From NCBI GenBank assembly GCA_038323375.1, contig JBBQGV010000009.1, positions 30,765 to 94,764 on the forward strand: a stretch of 64,000 bases of DNA, given 5' to 3'. Below, piece after piece: positions 16,822 to 25,451 of the stretch (position 1 is its first letter; every line of letters begins with the position of its first letter). Under the pieces are notes generated by a model that saw nothing but the letters and a program-made list of their open reading frames with translations, was not told the origin of the DNA and made no database searches. Source of the DNA: JABWAJ01 sp038323375 (GTDB lineage: Bacteria > Bacteroidota > Bacteroidia > Chitinophagales > Saprospiraceae). The position numbers were made by a program, and so were the translations under genes.

Positions 16822-17058
16822 TCATTTACCCGGTTCTATTGATGCCCGAATCTTTGCCAATCGAAAAATATGCTCAAGCATGTTATAATGCTCCAATTCA
16901 GAGACCTCTTCCGGGTTTATCTTCCCTTCTTTTTTCTTACAAACGAGGACATCATACCGCGCTTGTGTGCTTGCAGAAGGGCGATATGCTATAATCTGTT
17001 CAGGTGCTGCCTGAGCCGGAAATTCGGCCACTTCATCGTGTAACTTGATATTATTCAT
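16822..17058 (-). CDS. small antitoxin-like protein without a partner
   Basis: This is a 78-residue protein with the pattern YRPSASTQARYDVLVCKK, KINPEEVSELEHYNMLEHI, RLAKIRA. It matches a widespread family of short helical proteins found upstream of toxin-like or PIN/RelE-type genes. No intact toxin gene is adjacent; the downstream side is taken by the uvrC terminator and MITE. The antitoxin role is inferred from family resemblance only. Confidence 0.55.
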   Translation of the reverse strand: MNNIKLHDEVAEFPAQAAPEQIIAYRPSASTQARYDVLVCKKKEGKINPEEVSELEHYNMLEHIFRLAKIRASIEPGK

Positions 17059-17398
17059 AGTAGTAAAATGATCACCAGCCTAATGAAAGGGATGGTTATT
17101 GCCTATGAATATAGTCGTTTTCTGAAAAAGAATACACGCTTTTTTCGGATTAGTTCAGGCGCAGGTATCGAACATCTCGAAGGGAAACACGGAGCATCCC
17201 CTATTTTCAGCGGGCACGTATATCTGAAGACAGCAAGATGCGTGTCTTTTTCTTTCTAATTGTTTGACTTACAGCTTTTTTAAACAATCGAAGGTTTTCA
17301 AGGAGTGACCAGCAATCTTAAACCCTGTGGATCTCGGAAGCAAACATACGAGAAGCACGGAGTCTCGTGGAGTAAAACATCTAAAACCCTGGAGAATT
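17059..17398. other. intergenic region, no supported gene
   Basis: A short CGGAGTCTCGTGGAGTAAA word near 17355 echoes the interior of MITE family 1. I find no gene; frames of ~60 codons lack protein features. Confidence 0.5.
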
Positions 17399-18040
17399 TC
17401 AAGTGTGTTCCTGCGGCCTCCTTGACGCCACTTCCAGCAACTCGCTCAAAATCATGGCCGTAGCGCCCCAAACGACTTTGTCAGAAACATTAAAATAAGG
17501 CACCTCCTTAATAGTCAGGTTGTTGGTAACTTGGATGTCGGTCGTTTGCAGGGTATCCGGGTCTTCCAGTACGCTAAAAGGCACTTCCAGCACCGATTGC
17601 ACCTCGCTCCACTGGGGTTGAAACGCAGGGGCATAATCCATCCACCCGACAAAGGGATGCACTAAAAAATTGCTGACTGGGATGTAAATTTCGGTCAGCG
17701 CGCCCAGCATATTGACCTCCTTCGGAGCAACGCCCACTTCTTCGTGCGTTTCACGCAGGGCCGTATTCATCAAAATGCCGTCGCCGGCTTCGTATTTTCC
17801 GCCGGGAAAACCGATTTGCCCGCTGTGGCGATCTGCGGAATGCGTGGAAACGCGCTCTATCAGTGCTAATTGCCACGCTTGGTTTTTTGGAAAAAAAAGC
17901 GCGAGTACGCCAGCCAATGACGCGCCACCGGGTGCCGGAATCACCGTTGGACGGAATGGGTGCGCCATGCGATGATGCGCATCTGTGCCTGGCAATGGCC
18001 CTTTCAGGCGTGTTTGAAGGTGTTGTATAAAAGCGTCCAT
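17399..18040 (-). CDS. Nudix hydrolase, NudL-type coenzyme A pyrophosphatase
   Basis: This is a 213-residue protein with the NudL signature HSGQIGFPGGKYE before and within the Nudix box, and the catalytic RETHEEVG at residues 96-103. NudL-type enzymes cleave CoA and its esters to 4'-phosphopantetheine and 3',5'-ADP. The spacing between GG and RE is one residue longer than in MutT, as usual for this subfamily. The C-terminal helix (KVVWGATAMILSELLEV) is also typical. Substrate specificity is inferred from the signature. Confidence 0.88.
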   Translation of the reverse strand: MDAFIQHLQTRLKGPLPGTDAHHRMAHPFRPTVIPAPGGASLAGVLALFFPKNQAWQLALIERVSTHSADRHSGQIGFPGGKYEAGDGILMNTALRETHEEVGVAPKEVNMLGALTEIYIPVSNFLVHPFVGWMDYAPAFQPQWSEVQSVLEVPFSVLEDPDTLQTTDIQVTNNLTIKEVPYFNVSDKVVWGATAMILSELLEVASRRPQEHT

Positions 18041-18135
18041 AGACTTATAGAACGTTTCAAAATTTCGAATATGGACAACCGGTGGACAAAAAATGCATCA
18101 GCATCTAATTTAGTAAAATAAAAGAGACGTTTTTT

Positions 18136-18167
18136 TTTGCGAATGGTTGTCATACTAACTATATTTG
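18136..18167 (+). promoter_or_regulatory. promoter of the tyrosine-catabolism marR gene
   Basis: A -33 TTTG (18136-18139), a 20-nt spacer and a -7 TATATTTG (18160-18167) fit the Bacteroidota consensus very well. The box lies 16 nt before the marR start. Confidence 0.75.
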
Positions 18168-18183
18168 TGCGAACAATTTTGTT

Positions 18184-18633
18184 ATGTCCTCAGCCTTACC
18201 AAAATCAGCCAAACCCGCTGAAGTTTCCGGTTTTATACTGGAGCGAACAGCGAAGCGCATGAAACAGTTTTTTCATGCGCAATTAACCCTAGCTGCCGCC
18301 GATATCACCATTGACCAATGGATTGTTTTACAAGCCCTTGAGTTCGGTGGCGTACAAAGCCAGTTTGAAATTGCCCGGCAGACGTTCAAGGATGCGCCCA
18401 CCGTGACCCGCATCCTTGATCTGCTGGAACAGAAGCAACTCATCACCCGGGAAGATGACCCCAACGACCGCCGCCGCTACAACGTCCGGCTCACTACACA
18501 GGGGCATCAAAAAATGAGCGACATGCTGCCGGTCATCAAAAATGCGCGCCTGCAAGCCTGGAACGGGTTGGATGATGAAGATATGGATACGTTGGTGCGG
18601 CTATTGGACAAGGTGTACGATAATTTGAAATAG
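18184..18633 (+). CDS. MarR-family regulator of the tyrosine-degradation cluster
   Basis: This is a 149-residue MarR protein. The recognition region is QFEIARQTFKDAPTVTRILD and the wing is REDDPNDRRRYNVRLT. It lies directly upstream of hmgA and hppD in the same orientation, so it probably controls aromatic-ring degradation by binding an intermediate; this is inferred from position. It has its own strong promoter. Confidence 0.85.
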   Translation: MSSALPKSAKPAEVSGFILERTAKRMKQFFHAQLTLAAADITIDQWIVLQALEFGGVQSQFEIARQTFKDAPTVTRILDLLEQKQLITREDDPNDRRRYNVRLTTQGHQKMSDMLPVIKNARLQAWNGLDDEDMDTLVRLLDKVYDNLK

Positions 18634-18800
18634 TAGGCAGTTTTTTAGTTGGCAGTTGGGCAGGATTGGTTTCGTTTCGGATGAAAATTTTAGGTTCTTA
18701 TTTGAAAAAAATAAAAACCCAATCGCTTAATAAACAATGCATTGAAACGCAAAAACTCCTATTAGCCGCCAACTGAAGAACTGCCAACTACTAAAAAACT
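18632..18800. repeat. TTGGCAGTT word-repeat spacer
   Basis: The word GTTGGCAGTTGG (near 18650) and its complement CCAACTGAAGAACTGCCAAC (near 18770) face each other across the marR-hmgA spacer. A hairpin of this kind could end the marR transcript. Confidence 0.4.
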
Positions 18801-18821
18801 AACCAAATACAATTCACAACC

Positions 18822-19976
18822 ATGCACTACCACTCCCTGGGGCAATTTCCGCAAAAGCGGCATACGCAGTATCGCAAACCCGACGGTAGTCTTTACCACG
18901 AAGAGCTTTTTTCGACAGAAGGGTTCAGCGATTTGTATTCCCTCATCTATCATTGCAATGCGCCGACGCAAATCGTTCAGGTGGGCGATCCGTATGACGT
19001 GAAACCCAAAACGGTTTCCGACCGGCAACTGAAGCACCGCAGCCTGAAAGGGTTTCAGGTGGCGCCGGAGGACGATTATCTGAAAAGCCGCACACCTGTG
19101 CTGGTCAACGACGACTGCAAAATCCTGCTCGCTGCACCGCGCCAGAGCATGAGCGATTATTTTTTCAAAAATGCCGACGCCGACGAAGTGATTTTCATCC
19201 ACGAAGGCACGGGAACCCTGCGTTCTATGTACGGCAACCTGCGCTTTGAATACGGCGATTATTTGGTCATCCCACGCGGAACGACCTACCAACTGCAATT
19301 CGATGGCACGGAAAATCGCCTGCTCATTGTCGAATCCAGCAGTCCGATCGTTACCCCGCGCCGCTATCGCAATGGCTTTGGGCAACTCATGGAGCATTCG
19401 CCTTTTTGCGAGCGCGACATCCGCAAACCACAGGATCTGGAAACACACGACGAACAGGGGGAATTCCTGTTTTACATCAAAAAACAGGACAATATCTACC
19501 CTTACTCCTACCTCAATCATCCTTTCGATGCGGTGGGCTGGGATGGCTATGTGTACCCCTACGCGTTTTCCATCCACAATTTCGAGCCCATTACGGGTCG
19601 CGTACACCAACCTCCGCCGGTACACCAAACCTTCGAAGCGCGCAATTTCGTGATCTGTTCCTTTGTGCCACGCCTCTTCGACTACCACCCGTTGGCCATT
19701 CCGGCGCCTTACAACCACAGCAATATTGACAGCGATGAAGTTTTATATTATGTGGATGGCGACTTCATGAGCCGCAAACACGTGGAACGCGGTATGATTA
19801 CCCTGCATCCCGGCGGCATCCCACACGGTCCGCACCCGGGCACGGTTGAAAAAAGCATCGGCGCGAAAGAAACCCGCGAACTGGCAGTTATGATTGATAC
19901 GTTCAGCCCGTTGAAAATGACGGAACACGCGGTGGGTATTGAGGATCCCCATTATTATCAATCTTGGTTAACTTAA
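18822..19976 (+). CDS. hmgA: homogentisate 1,2-dioxygenase
   Basis: This is a 384-residue cupin-type iron enzyme that opens the ring of homogentisate to maleylacetoacetate in tyrosine and phenylalanine breakdown. The expected Fe(II) ligands are in the C-terminal cupin: His299 (PYNHSNIDSDEVLYYVDG), Glu306 and His335 (GGIPHGPHPG). It is shorter than the ~440-residue human and proteobacterial type and belongs to the compact bacterial form. It sits before a small gene and hppD, which makes its substrate. Confidence 0.93.
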   Translation: MHYHSLGQFPQKRHTQYRKPDGSLYHEELFSTEGFSDLYSLIYHCNAPTQIVQVGDPYDVKPKTVSDRQLKHRSLKGFQVAPEDDYLKSRTPVLVNDDCKILLAAPRQSMSDYFFKNADADEVIFIHEGTGTLRSMYGNLRFEYGDYLVIPRGTTYQLQFDGTENRLLIVESSSPIVTPRRYRNGFGQLMEHSPFCERDIRKPQDLETHDEQGEFLFYIKKQDNIYPYSYLNHPFDAVGWDGYVYPYAFSIHNFEPITGRVHQPPPVHQTFEARNFVICSFVPRLFDYHPLAIPAPYNHSNIDSDEVLYYVDGDFMSRKHVERGMITLHPGGIPHGPHPGTVEKSIGAKETRELAVMIDTFSPLKMTEHAVGIEDPHYYQSWLT

Positions 19977-19999
19977 AAACGACTAAACCCGATACATTC

Positions 20000-20332
20000 A
20001 TGGAAAAACACACAATGAATCGCAATCAATTCCACACCTTGCTGCTCCTGTATGCTGCCAATGTGGACATGCAGGAAACGGAGCGCGAAATGCAGTACAT
20101 CCGGAAAATAGCGCCTTGCGACAATTTTGATGAAATGCACACCCTGTTCTTAGGATGCTCGGATTACGAATGTCTTCAACTGATCCTGAGCTATCGCGAT
20201 CAGTTTTTTTCGACCACACAGGATCAGGACAACCTGTTGCAGGAGGTGGCGAATCTGTTGCACCAGGATGGCGAATACGATCTGCTTGAAGGAAACGCCA
20301 TGAAAATGATTAAAAAACTCATTCATCAATAG
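20000..20332 (+). CDS. small TerB-like helical protein between hmgA and hppD
   Basis: This is a ~110-residue protein; the ATG at 20000 (or 20015) is preferred because it falls just after hmgA. It is all-helical, with a pattern like TerB-type proteins: LLLLYAANVDMQETEREMQY, DQDNLLQEVANLLHQDGEYD, MIKKLI. It ends 6 bases before hppD, indicating one operon. The role in tyrosine catabolism is unknown; the position suggests it is co-made with HppD. Confidence 0.65.
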   Translation: MEKHTMNRNQFHTLLLLYAANVDMQETEREMQYIRKIAPCDNFDEMHTLFLGCSDYECLQLILSYRDQFFSTTQDQDNLLQEVANLLHQDGEYDLLEGNAMKMIKKLIHQ

Positions 20333-20338
20333 GTTTTT

Positions 20339-21463
20339 ATGGAAACGATGACCCAAATTAAGGCGGGTGTTGACCAGGACACCTTTCCCATCAACGGCAC
20401 CGATCATATAGAATTCTACGTGGGCAATGCCAAACAGGCGGCGCATTATTACCAGTCGGCTTTCGGCTTCCACGTAGTTGCTTACCGCGGACCGGAGACC
20501 GGCGAGCGCAGCAAGGTTTCCTATGTGTTGCAGCAAGGTAAAATTCGCTTTGTACTCACTTCGGCTTTTGATCCGGATCACGAAATTGCCTGCCATGTAC
20601 ACCTGCATGGCGACGGCGTGAAAGTGCTTGCCCTTTGGGTAGACGACGCTGAACAAGCTTACGACAAAGCCCTCGAACGCGGGGCAGTTTCTGCTTTCCC
20701 GCCGATGGTACAGGAAGACGAACACGGTTGGGTCAAAATGGCTGCCGTCAAAACCTACGGCGAAACCATCCATACGCTGGTGGAACGCCACAGCTATCAG
20801 GGCGCTTTTTTGCCAGGTTTCCAGCCCCGCGAAAGCATGATGACCGTAAATCCCATCGGTTTGGAATATGTGGATCACTGCGTAGGCAATGTGGAATTGG
20901 GCGCCATGAACAAATGGGTCGAATTCTATCAGGAAGTGATGGGCTTTAAACTGTTGGTCACCTTCGATGACAAAGACATCTCCACTGAATACACAGCGCT
21001 GATGAGCAAGGTGGTCTCGAACGGTAACGGCTTCATCAAATTCCCCATCAACGAGCCGGCTGCAGGTCGCAAAAAATCTCAGATAGAAGAATACCTCGAT
21101 TTTTATAAAAGCGCTGGCGTGCAACACATCGCCATTGCCACGAAAGACATTCTTACTACGGTGGATCAACTGCGCCGCAACGGCGTGGATTTCCTCCAGG
21201 TGCCCGACACCTATTACGAAACCGTCACCGCCCGCGTTGGTGCCATCAAAGAAGACCTGAAGGAGCTTCAGCGCCTGAACATCCTGATTGACCGCGACGA
21301 GGAAGGCTATCTGCTCCAGATTTTCACCAAACCGGTGCAGGATCGCCCGACAGTGTTTTACGAAATCATCCAGCGCGAAGGTGCCCGGTCGTTTGGTAAA
21401 GGCAATTTCAAGGCTCTTTTCGAAGCCATCGAACGGGAACAGGAATTGCGCGGCACGTTGTAG
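20339..21463 (+). CDS. hppD: 4-hydroxyphenylpyruvate dioxygenase
   Basis: This is a 374-residue enzyme that converts 4-hydroxyphenylpyruvate to homogentisate, the HmgA substrate. It has two vicinal-oxygen-chelate halves. The catalytic half carries the Fe(II) ligands His180 (LEYVDHCVGNV), His263 (AGVQHIAIATKD) and Glu342 (FYEIIQREGA). The C-terminal gate helix SFGKGNFKALFEAIEREQ is complete. The stop codon TAG (21461-21463) is also the first part of a REP sequence. Part of the 3' end is duplicated at 21868-22054. Confidence 0.96.
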   Translation: METMTQIKAGVDQDTFPINGTDHIEFYVGNAKQAAHYYQSAFGFHVVAYRGPETGERSKVSYVLQQGKIRFVLTSAFDPDHEIACHVHLHGDGVKVLALWVDDAEQAYDKALERGAVSAFPPMVQEDEHGWVKMAAVKTYGETIHTLVERHSYQGAFLPGFQPRESMMTVNPIGLEYVDHCVGNVELGAMNKWVEFYQEVMGFKLLVTFDDKDISTEYTALMSKVVSNGNGFIKFPINEPAAGRKKSQIEEYLDFYKSAGVQHIAIATKDILTTVDQLRRNGVDFLQVPDTYYETVTARVGAIKEDLKELQRLNILIDRDEEGYLLQIFTKPVQDRPTVFYEIIQREGARSFGKGNFKALFEAIEREQELRGTL

Positions 21464-21631
21464 GGGCGACCCTCGCGGTCGCCCTGCCATACAAATGCCC
21501 CTCGTGGGCGTTTGGATGGCCAACACAATGGTGGAGATATCGGGCGACTGCAAGGGAGCCCCATTCATTCTGGCACCATAGCGACCGCAAGGGTGCTGTG
21601 ATGCAGGGCGACCGCGAGGGTCACCCCCTAC
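21460..21631. repeat. REP/BIME repeat cluster 1
   Basis: Several copies of the palindromic word GGGCGACCCTCGCGGTCGCC lie in alternating orientation here, the first beginning at the hppD stop and the last ending at 21631. They are separated by short fixed spacers (TGCCATACAAATGCCCC, ATGGCCAAC). This is the classical layout of bacterial interspersed mosaic elements. The right part resembles 35208-35299 in inverted orientation. Confidence 0.85.
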
Positions 21632-21840
21632 TGCACATAAAATTTATCGGTTCCCCAATTTTCCGCGTTGTTGATGATGTAATTGGAAATATTGCCGAAT
21701 GCTTTTAAATCCCGGATGACGTGTTCATGAAACCCGCGTTGCCAAACCTTGCCTAAAAGAACATCGGGATGGTTTTTTTTGGTAAAATCGAGACAAGCGG
21801 TTGCCGAAACGGAACAATAAGCGCCAACCACCTGCCCCAC
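21628..21840 (-). pseudogene. C-terminal remnant of a RAYT (REP-associated tyrosine transposase)
   Basis: The minus-strand frame reads KVWQRGFHEHVIRDLKAFGN, ISNYIINNAENWGTDKFYVQ. This is the typical C-terminal part of IS200-related TnpA_REP proteins (WQRGFHDHVIRN, NYIINNPxKWxxDKF). The catalytic HxH and tyrosine N-terminal parts are missing or decayed. The stop TAG overlaps the edge of the adjacent REP. RAYT proteins mobilise REP sequences, so this is probably what is left of the local source. Confidence 0.8.
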
Positions 21841-21867
21841 TGAACACTTAAGCGGAAAAGTAGTACG

Positions 21868-22054
21868 ACGCCCGTTCGTTTGGCAAAGGCAATTTCAAGG
21901 CCCTGATCGAAGCCATTTAACGGGAACAGGAATTGCGCGGCACGTTGTAGGGGCGACCCTCGCGGTCGCCCTGCCATCCAAATGCCCCTCGTGGGCTAAT
22001 TATATGGCCAACATCATGGTGGGAATACCAGGGCGACCGCAAGAGTCGCCCTAC
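21868..22054 (+). repeat. decayed duplicate of the hppD 3' end plus BIME
   Basis: This segment repeats ~185 bp of 21380-21565: the last ~27 hppD codons (FGKGNFKAL, then IEAI followed by a TAA in place of the GAA codon of Glu, then REQELRGTL) and the following REP pair. Sequence differences are frequent, so it is not a recent copy. Together the two copies bracket the RAYT remnant as direct repeats. The REP pair itself covers 21947-22054. Confidence 0.8.
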
Positions 22055-22064
22055 AAAGAAGAAG

Positions 22065-22138
22065 TAGCGCGGGGGAGGCTTGAACTCCCGACCTTGCGAT
22101 TATGAATCGCACGCTCTGACCAGCTGAGCTACCGCGCC
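22065..22138 (-). tRNA. tRNA-Met (CAT)
   Basis: The minus strand folds as a 74-nt tRNA: acceptor arms GGCGCGG/CCGCGCT, D-arm GCTC...GAGC, anticodon arm TGCGA-TTCATAA-TCGCA with anticodon CAT, and T-arm GGGAG-TTCAAGC-CTCCC. CCA is not encoded. A lysidine-modified tRNA-Ile(CAT) cannot be excluded by eye, but an elongator Met is more likely. REP words flank it on both sides (22028-22054 and 22143-22166). Confidence 0.93.
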
Positions 22139-22142
22139 GTGT

Positions 22143-22166
22143 TGGGGCGACCCTGGCGGTCGCCTT
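22143..22166 (-). repeat. single REP word
   Basis: GGGGCGACCCTGGCGGTCGCC-like word directly upstream of the tRNA gene. It is related to the REP clusters 1 and 2. Confidence 0.7.
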
Positions 22167-22296
22167 TATCCAAGCGGGTGCAAAGATATGACTTTTCCAT
22201 TTTGAGAAACAAGCGTTTTTTGGAAAAAATAGCATATTCAGCGTTAAGCTTATCTCAAAACCTGTAAAAGTTGATCATCTGCTGAAAGGAACGATG

Positions 22297-22304
22297 TACT
22301 TTTG
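22297..22304 (+). promoter_or_regulatory. predicted -7 box (TACTTTTG)
   Basis: Matches TAnnTTTG, 42 nt before the lipoprotein start at 22347. A partial -33 (TTG, 22271-22273) lies 23 nt upstream. Confidence 0.45.
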
Positions 22305-22346
22305 GGGCTTCGTTCGGGCAAGATTCCTGCGATTCATTCAACCTTC

Positions 22347-23981
22347 ATGAAACACGGACGCCATTTTTCTTTTATTTTTTACGGCCTTTTACCCGTTTTA
22401 GCGGTGCTGAGTGGCTGCGCCAACGTCATAGCGCCGGTGGGCGGGCCTAAAGACGAAGCGCCGCCCGTTGTGGTGCAGGAGGGATCTACGCCCAATTTGC
22501 AGACTCGGTTTCAACGACAGCGCATCCTGCTGACCTTCGACGAGTGGATCCAGCTCGCGGATATAGCCAAACAGGTAGTGGTTTCCCCACCGTTAGAGCA
22601 CCCCTTCGAAATCACCCTGAAGGGCAGAACCCTGCGTTTTGATTTCGACGAACGGGAAGTACTGCGCGATTCGGCCACGTACACCATTAACTTCGGCGAA
22701 GCAGTGAAAGACCTCACCGAACGGAACCCCGCCAAAGACCTGCGCTTCGTTTTTTCCACCGGCGATCAGATTGATTCGCTCAGCCTGCAGGGAACCATTG
22801 TGGACGCCCAGAGCGGCGAACCGGTGGACGGTGCGCTGTTTATGCTTTACGACAATTTAGCCGACAGTGTGGTGCGTACCCAAAAACCGTTTTATTTCGG
22901 TCGTACCAACAAAGAAGGGCGCTTCAAAATTGAAAACATCAAAACTGGCACGTTCAAAGGGCTTGCGCTAATGGACAGCGATTTTAATTACCTGTTCAAT
23001 TTCAAAACCGAACGCATTGGGTTCACCGACAGCCTGATCACCATACCGGCAGATACCGCCAGCAGACTAACCATCAAACTTTTTTCTGAAGAAATACCGA
23101 TTCAAATCAAAGACAGCGAACTCAAAGGCCACGGCTCGGCGAAGGTGGTATTCAACCGCATTCCGGACGGGCTAAACCTGCGCTACGATCCACCCGGTGC
23201 CGTGGTGTATAAATCGGAAGTTGCCGACTCCATCCGCCTGTGGTATCGCCCGGATGATTCCACCGCGTTGCGGGCGATTTATTTTGAAGCAGATTCCACC
23301 TTCAGCGATACGTTGTACGTGAGTCCGGCCACCAGAGAATCCTTCCTGAAAACGGCCAAACTGCGCGACGCCGACGCCCGTTCAACCGGATCGCTCCTAA
23401 AAGTGAACCCCGGCAAGGAATTCCGCATCCAGTTCAACCACCCTTTGGATGCCATAGACACCGCGCGCATGGCCGTGTACGAAGACACCACCCGCACCCG
23501 CATACCGGCCCGGATTGGCATCAGCGAAAGCGCCCCGCACGAACTCTTGATCGGCTGGAACTGGAAAGAAGGCAAGCGCTACGAAATGGAGTTGCTGCCC
23601 GGCGCAGTGCGCGATTGGTATGGCTTAGCGAACGACACCCTGGTGAAAAAATGGATCGTGGAGCCGGTAAAAAGCTTTGGCAACATCACCCTGAACATCG
23701 AAGGGTTAGACCCCGGATTGAACTACGTTGCGGAGTTGCTGTTTCAGGAGAATAATTTAGTGGAAAAGTTGCTGATAACAAACGCTGAAACGTATCAACG
23801 CAACTTTACCCTGTTGCCCCCCGGAAATTATTCCGTCCGGATCGTAACCGACCTGAATCAAAACGGTCGCTGGGATGCCGGGCTTTACGACGCCAAACGC
23901 CAGCCGGAGCCGATTTTCAAAACCAAACTGGAGCCGCTGCGCGCGAACTGGGATTTGGAAACGAAAGTGGTGGTGGAGTGA
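22347..23981 (+). CDS. lipoprotein with N-terminal Ig-like domain
   Basis: This is a protein of 544 residues. The ATG at 22347 yields a lipoprotein signal peptide with lipobox VLSGC (Cys near residue 24). Then comes a Big_5-like Ig domain: PVGGPKDEAPPVV, ILLTFDEWIQL, LRFDFDE. A carboxypeptidase-regulatory-like segment follows (LQGTIVDAQSGEPVDGALFM). This architecture, beginning with a CANxxAPxGGPKD motif, is frequent in Bacteroidota surface lipoproteins. The function is unknown. It has its own promoter-like box. Confidence 0.85.
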   Translation: MKHGRHFSFIFYGLLPVLAVLSGCANVIAPVGGPKDEAPPVVVQEGSTPNLQTRFQRQRILLTFDEWIQLADIAKQVVVSPPLEHPFEITLKGRTLRFDFDEREVLRDSATYTINFGEAVKDLTERNPAKDLRFVFSTGDQIDSLSLQGTIVDAQSGEPVDGALFMLYDNLADSVVRTQKPFYFGRTNKEGRFKIENIKTGTFKGLALMDSDFNYLFNFKTERIGFTDSLITIPADTASRLTIKLFSEEIPIQIKDSELKGHGSAKVVFNRIPDGLNLRYDPPGAVVYKSEVADSIRLWYRPDDSTALRAIYFEADSTFSDTLYVSPATRESFLKTAKLRDADARSTGSLLKVNPGKEFRIQFNHPLDAIDTARMAVYEDTTRTRIPARIGISESAPHELLIGWNWKEGKRYEMELLPGAVRDWYGLANDTLVKKWIVEPVKSFGNITLNIEGLDPGLNYVAELLFQENNLVEKLLITNAETYQRNFTLLPPGNYSVRIVTDLNQNGRWDAGLYDAKRQPEPIFKTKLEPLRANWDLETKVVVE

Positions 23982-24133
23982 TAATTTGAGGATTTGAAGA
24001 TTTGAGGATTTGAGGATGGGGAGTCGGAACGGGGAAGTTATTTACGACACGCTCCTTAACGAACAACTGACAACGCTCAACAAATAAAACAACGAAAGCA
24101 CAATCGTAATATCAATTCAATTAAACCCACGGC
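23982..24133. repeat. GATTTGAGGA word repeats and a solo palindrome end
   Basis: Tandem GATTTGAGGA-type words occur at ~23986-24017. They recur in opposite orientation at 32741-32797. At 24035-24057 there is a solo copy of the end of the 161-bp palindromic element (AAGTTATTTACGACACGCTC), with no matching second arm. Confidence 0.5.
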
Positions 24134-25294
24134 ATGAACGGCGCTTTTAGAATTGCAACACTGTTTGGCATTCCGATCAAAATCCACTGGACCTTTTTGC
24201 TGCTGCTGCTTTGGGTAGTTTATGTGAGCCAGACGGGCTTGGAGGAATGGAGCTGGAAGCCGTTGGCTCGAACGGGGTTGCTGGTGGTTACCCTGTTCGT
24301 TTGCGTCATTTTGCACGAATTGGGGCATGCGCTGACGGCTCGGCGCTATGGCATTCGTACCCGAAACATCCTGTTGCTGCCCATTGGCGGTCTGGCGGTA
24401 CTGGATCGCCTACCCGAAAAACCTTTGCAGGAATTGCTGGTTGCGCTGGCAGGGCCTTTGGTCAATTTTGCGCTGGCACTACTTTTTTTGCCCATCCTGC
24501 TGATCCTGCAGCCTTATGGATTCACTGAGTTGGCCTACGCGCTGATGCACCCGGAACGCAGCAATGTTTTTCTCGATTTTCAGGCTTCGGCCATCGAGCG
24601 CTTCCTGTTTTTTATGGTGATGATCAACCTGTTTGTTGGCGCATTCAACCTCTTGCCTGTGTTTCCGATGGACGGCGGCCGCATTCTTCGCGCCCTATTG
24701 TCAATTGGCCTTACCCGCCTCCAGGCTACGCGCATTGCCGTTTTCATCGGGCAGGCTTGCGTGGTTGGATTTATTGGGTACAGTTTTTATATGGAAGGTA
24801 CCATCAACTGGGCGACCCTGCTCATCGGCGTTTTTGTGTTCTTTTCAGCCGGGTGGGAATACCGCGCCATTCGGGATGAAAGTTTTCTGGAACGATACAA
24901 GGTTGGCGATGTCTACCGCGGCCTTTTTACCAAATTATACGAAGGCGACTCGCTGGCGCTGGCACTAGAGTGCATCAAACGTGGCCCGGAGCGGAATTTC
25001 CTTGTTTTTGATGAATGGCAAAACCTCAATGGCGTACTTTCGGAACAAAGCATCCTGAACGGGCTTACTCAGCCGGATGCCCCCCGGCTGCGGGTGGCCG
25101 ACTTGATGGCCCCTGTCCCGGAAGTTTTGCTACCCACAGATGAACTAAAAAAAGCGGTGAGCCTGCTTCAAAAAGAAGCGCACCCTATTTTGCCGATATA
25201 CGAAAATGACCGGTTGGTTGGCGTATTGGATGCGCAGGGCGTGGATCATTTTATGAATGTACAGAAATATTTGACCGCTCCCGCCAGTGCTTAA
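24134..25294 (+). CDS. site-2-type (M50) intramembrane metalloprotease with CBS domains
   Basis: This is a 386-residue membrane protein. The zinc site HELGH is at residues 61-65 and the third ligand Asp180 is in NLLPVFPMDGGR, both within hydrophobic helices. After residue ~240 a soluble part follows with two CBS-like halves (LALECIKRGPERNFLVFDEW; PILPIYENDRLVGVLDAQ). Such proteases cut membrane-bound regulators such as anti-sigma factors; CBS domains often sense adenine nucleotides. No substrate can be named. Its TAA stop lies inside the arm of a palindromic element. Confidence 0.9.
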   Translation: MNGAFRIATLFGIPIKIHWTFLLLLLWVVYVSQTGLEEWSWKPLARTGLLVVTLFVCVILHELGHALTARRYGIRTRNILLLPIGGLAVLDRLPEKPLQELLVALAGPLVNFALALLFLPILLILQPYGFTELAYALMHPERSNVFLDFQASAIERFLFFMVMINLFVGAFNLLPVFPMDGGRILRALLSIGLTRLQATRIAVFIGQACVVGFIGYSFYMEGTINWATLLIGVFVFFSAGWEYRAIRDESFLERYKVGDVYRGLFTKLYEGDSLALALECIKRGPERNFLVFDEWQNLNGVLSEQSILNGLTQPDAPRLRVADLMAPVPEVLLPTDELKKAVSLLQKEAHPILPIYENDRLVGVLDAQGVDHFMNVQKYLTAPASA

Positions 25295-25446
25295 TTAGTG
25301 TCTGTCTTTATAGTCCGATAGCTGCGTTATGCTCGGCTCAAAAAGCGTTATTTACGCGAGTAAACTCCGATTTTTGGGCCTTCGCATGCCTTGCTCTCGA
25401 ACGCTAAAAGAATAGACACCGACTAAATGGATAGACACTAATTAAC
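25291..25446. repeat. palindromic intergenic element, copy B (156 bp)
   Basis: The ends TTAATTAGTGTCTGTC (25291-25306) and the reverse complement GATAGACACTAATTAA (25430/31-25446) pair with one mismatch. The centre contains CTGCGTTATGCTCGG, TTTACGCGAGTAAA and CGCATGCCTTGC, related to copies A and C. It separates the M50 protease gene from hisF. Confidence 0.65.
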
Positions 25447-25451
25447 TAAAA

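Noticed and set aside
18762..19718. 318-codon open frame antisense to hmgA
   Set aside because: Overlaps the conserved hmgA gene entirely; no domain, no promoter.
20150..21568. 472-codon open frame antisense to hppD
   Set aside because: Shadow of a clear enzyme gene on the other strand; its amino-acid pattern mirrors hppD codon bias.
21460..22166. CRISPR array from repeated GC-rich words near hppD
   Set aside because: Repeats are palindromic, alternate in direction and have unequal spacers; no cas genes. REP/BIME fits.
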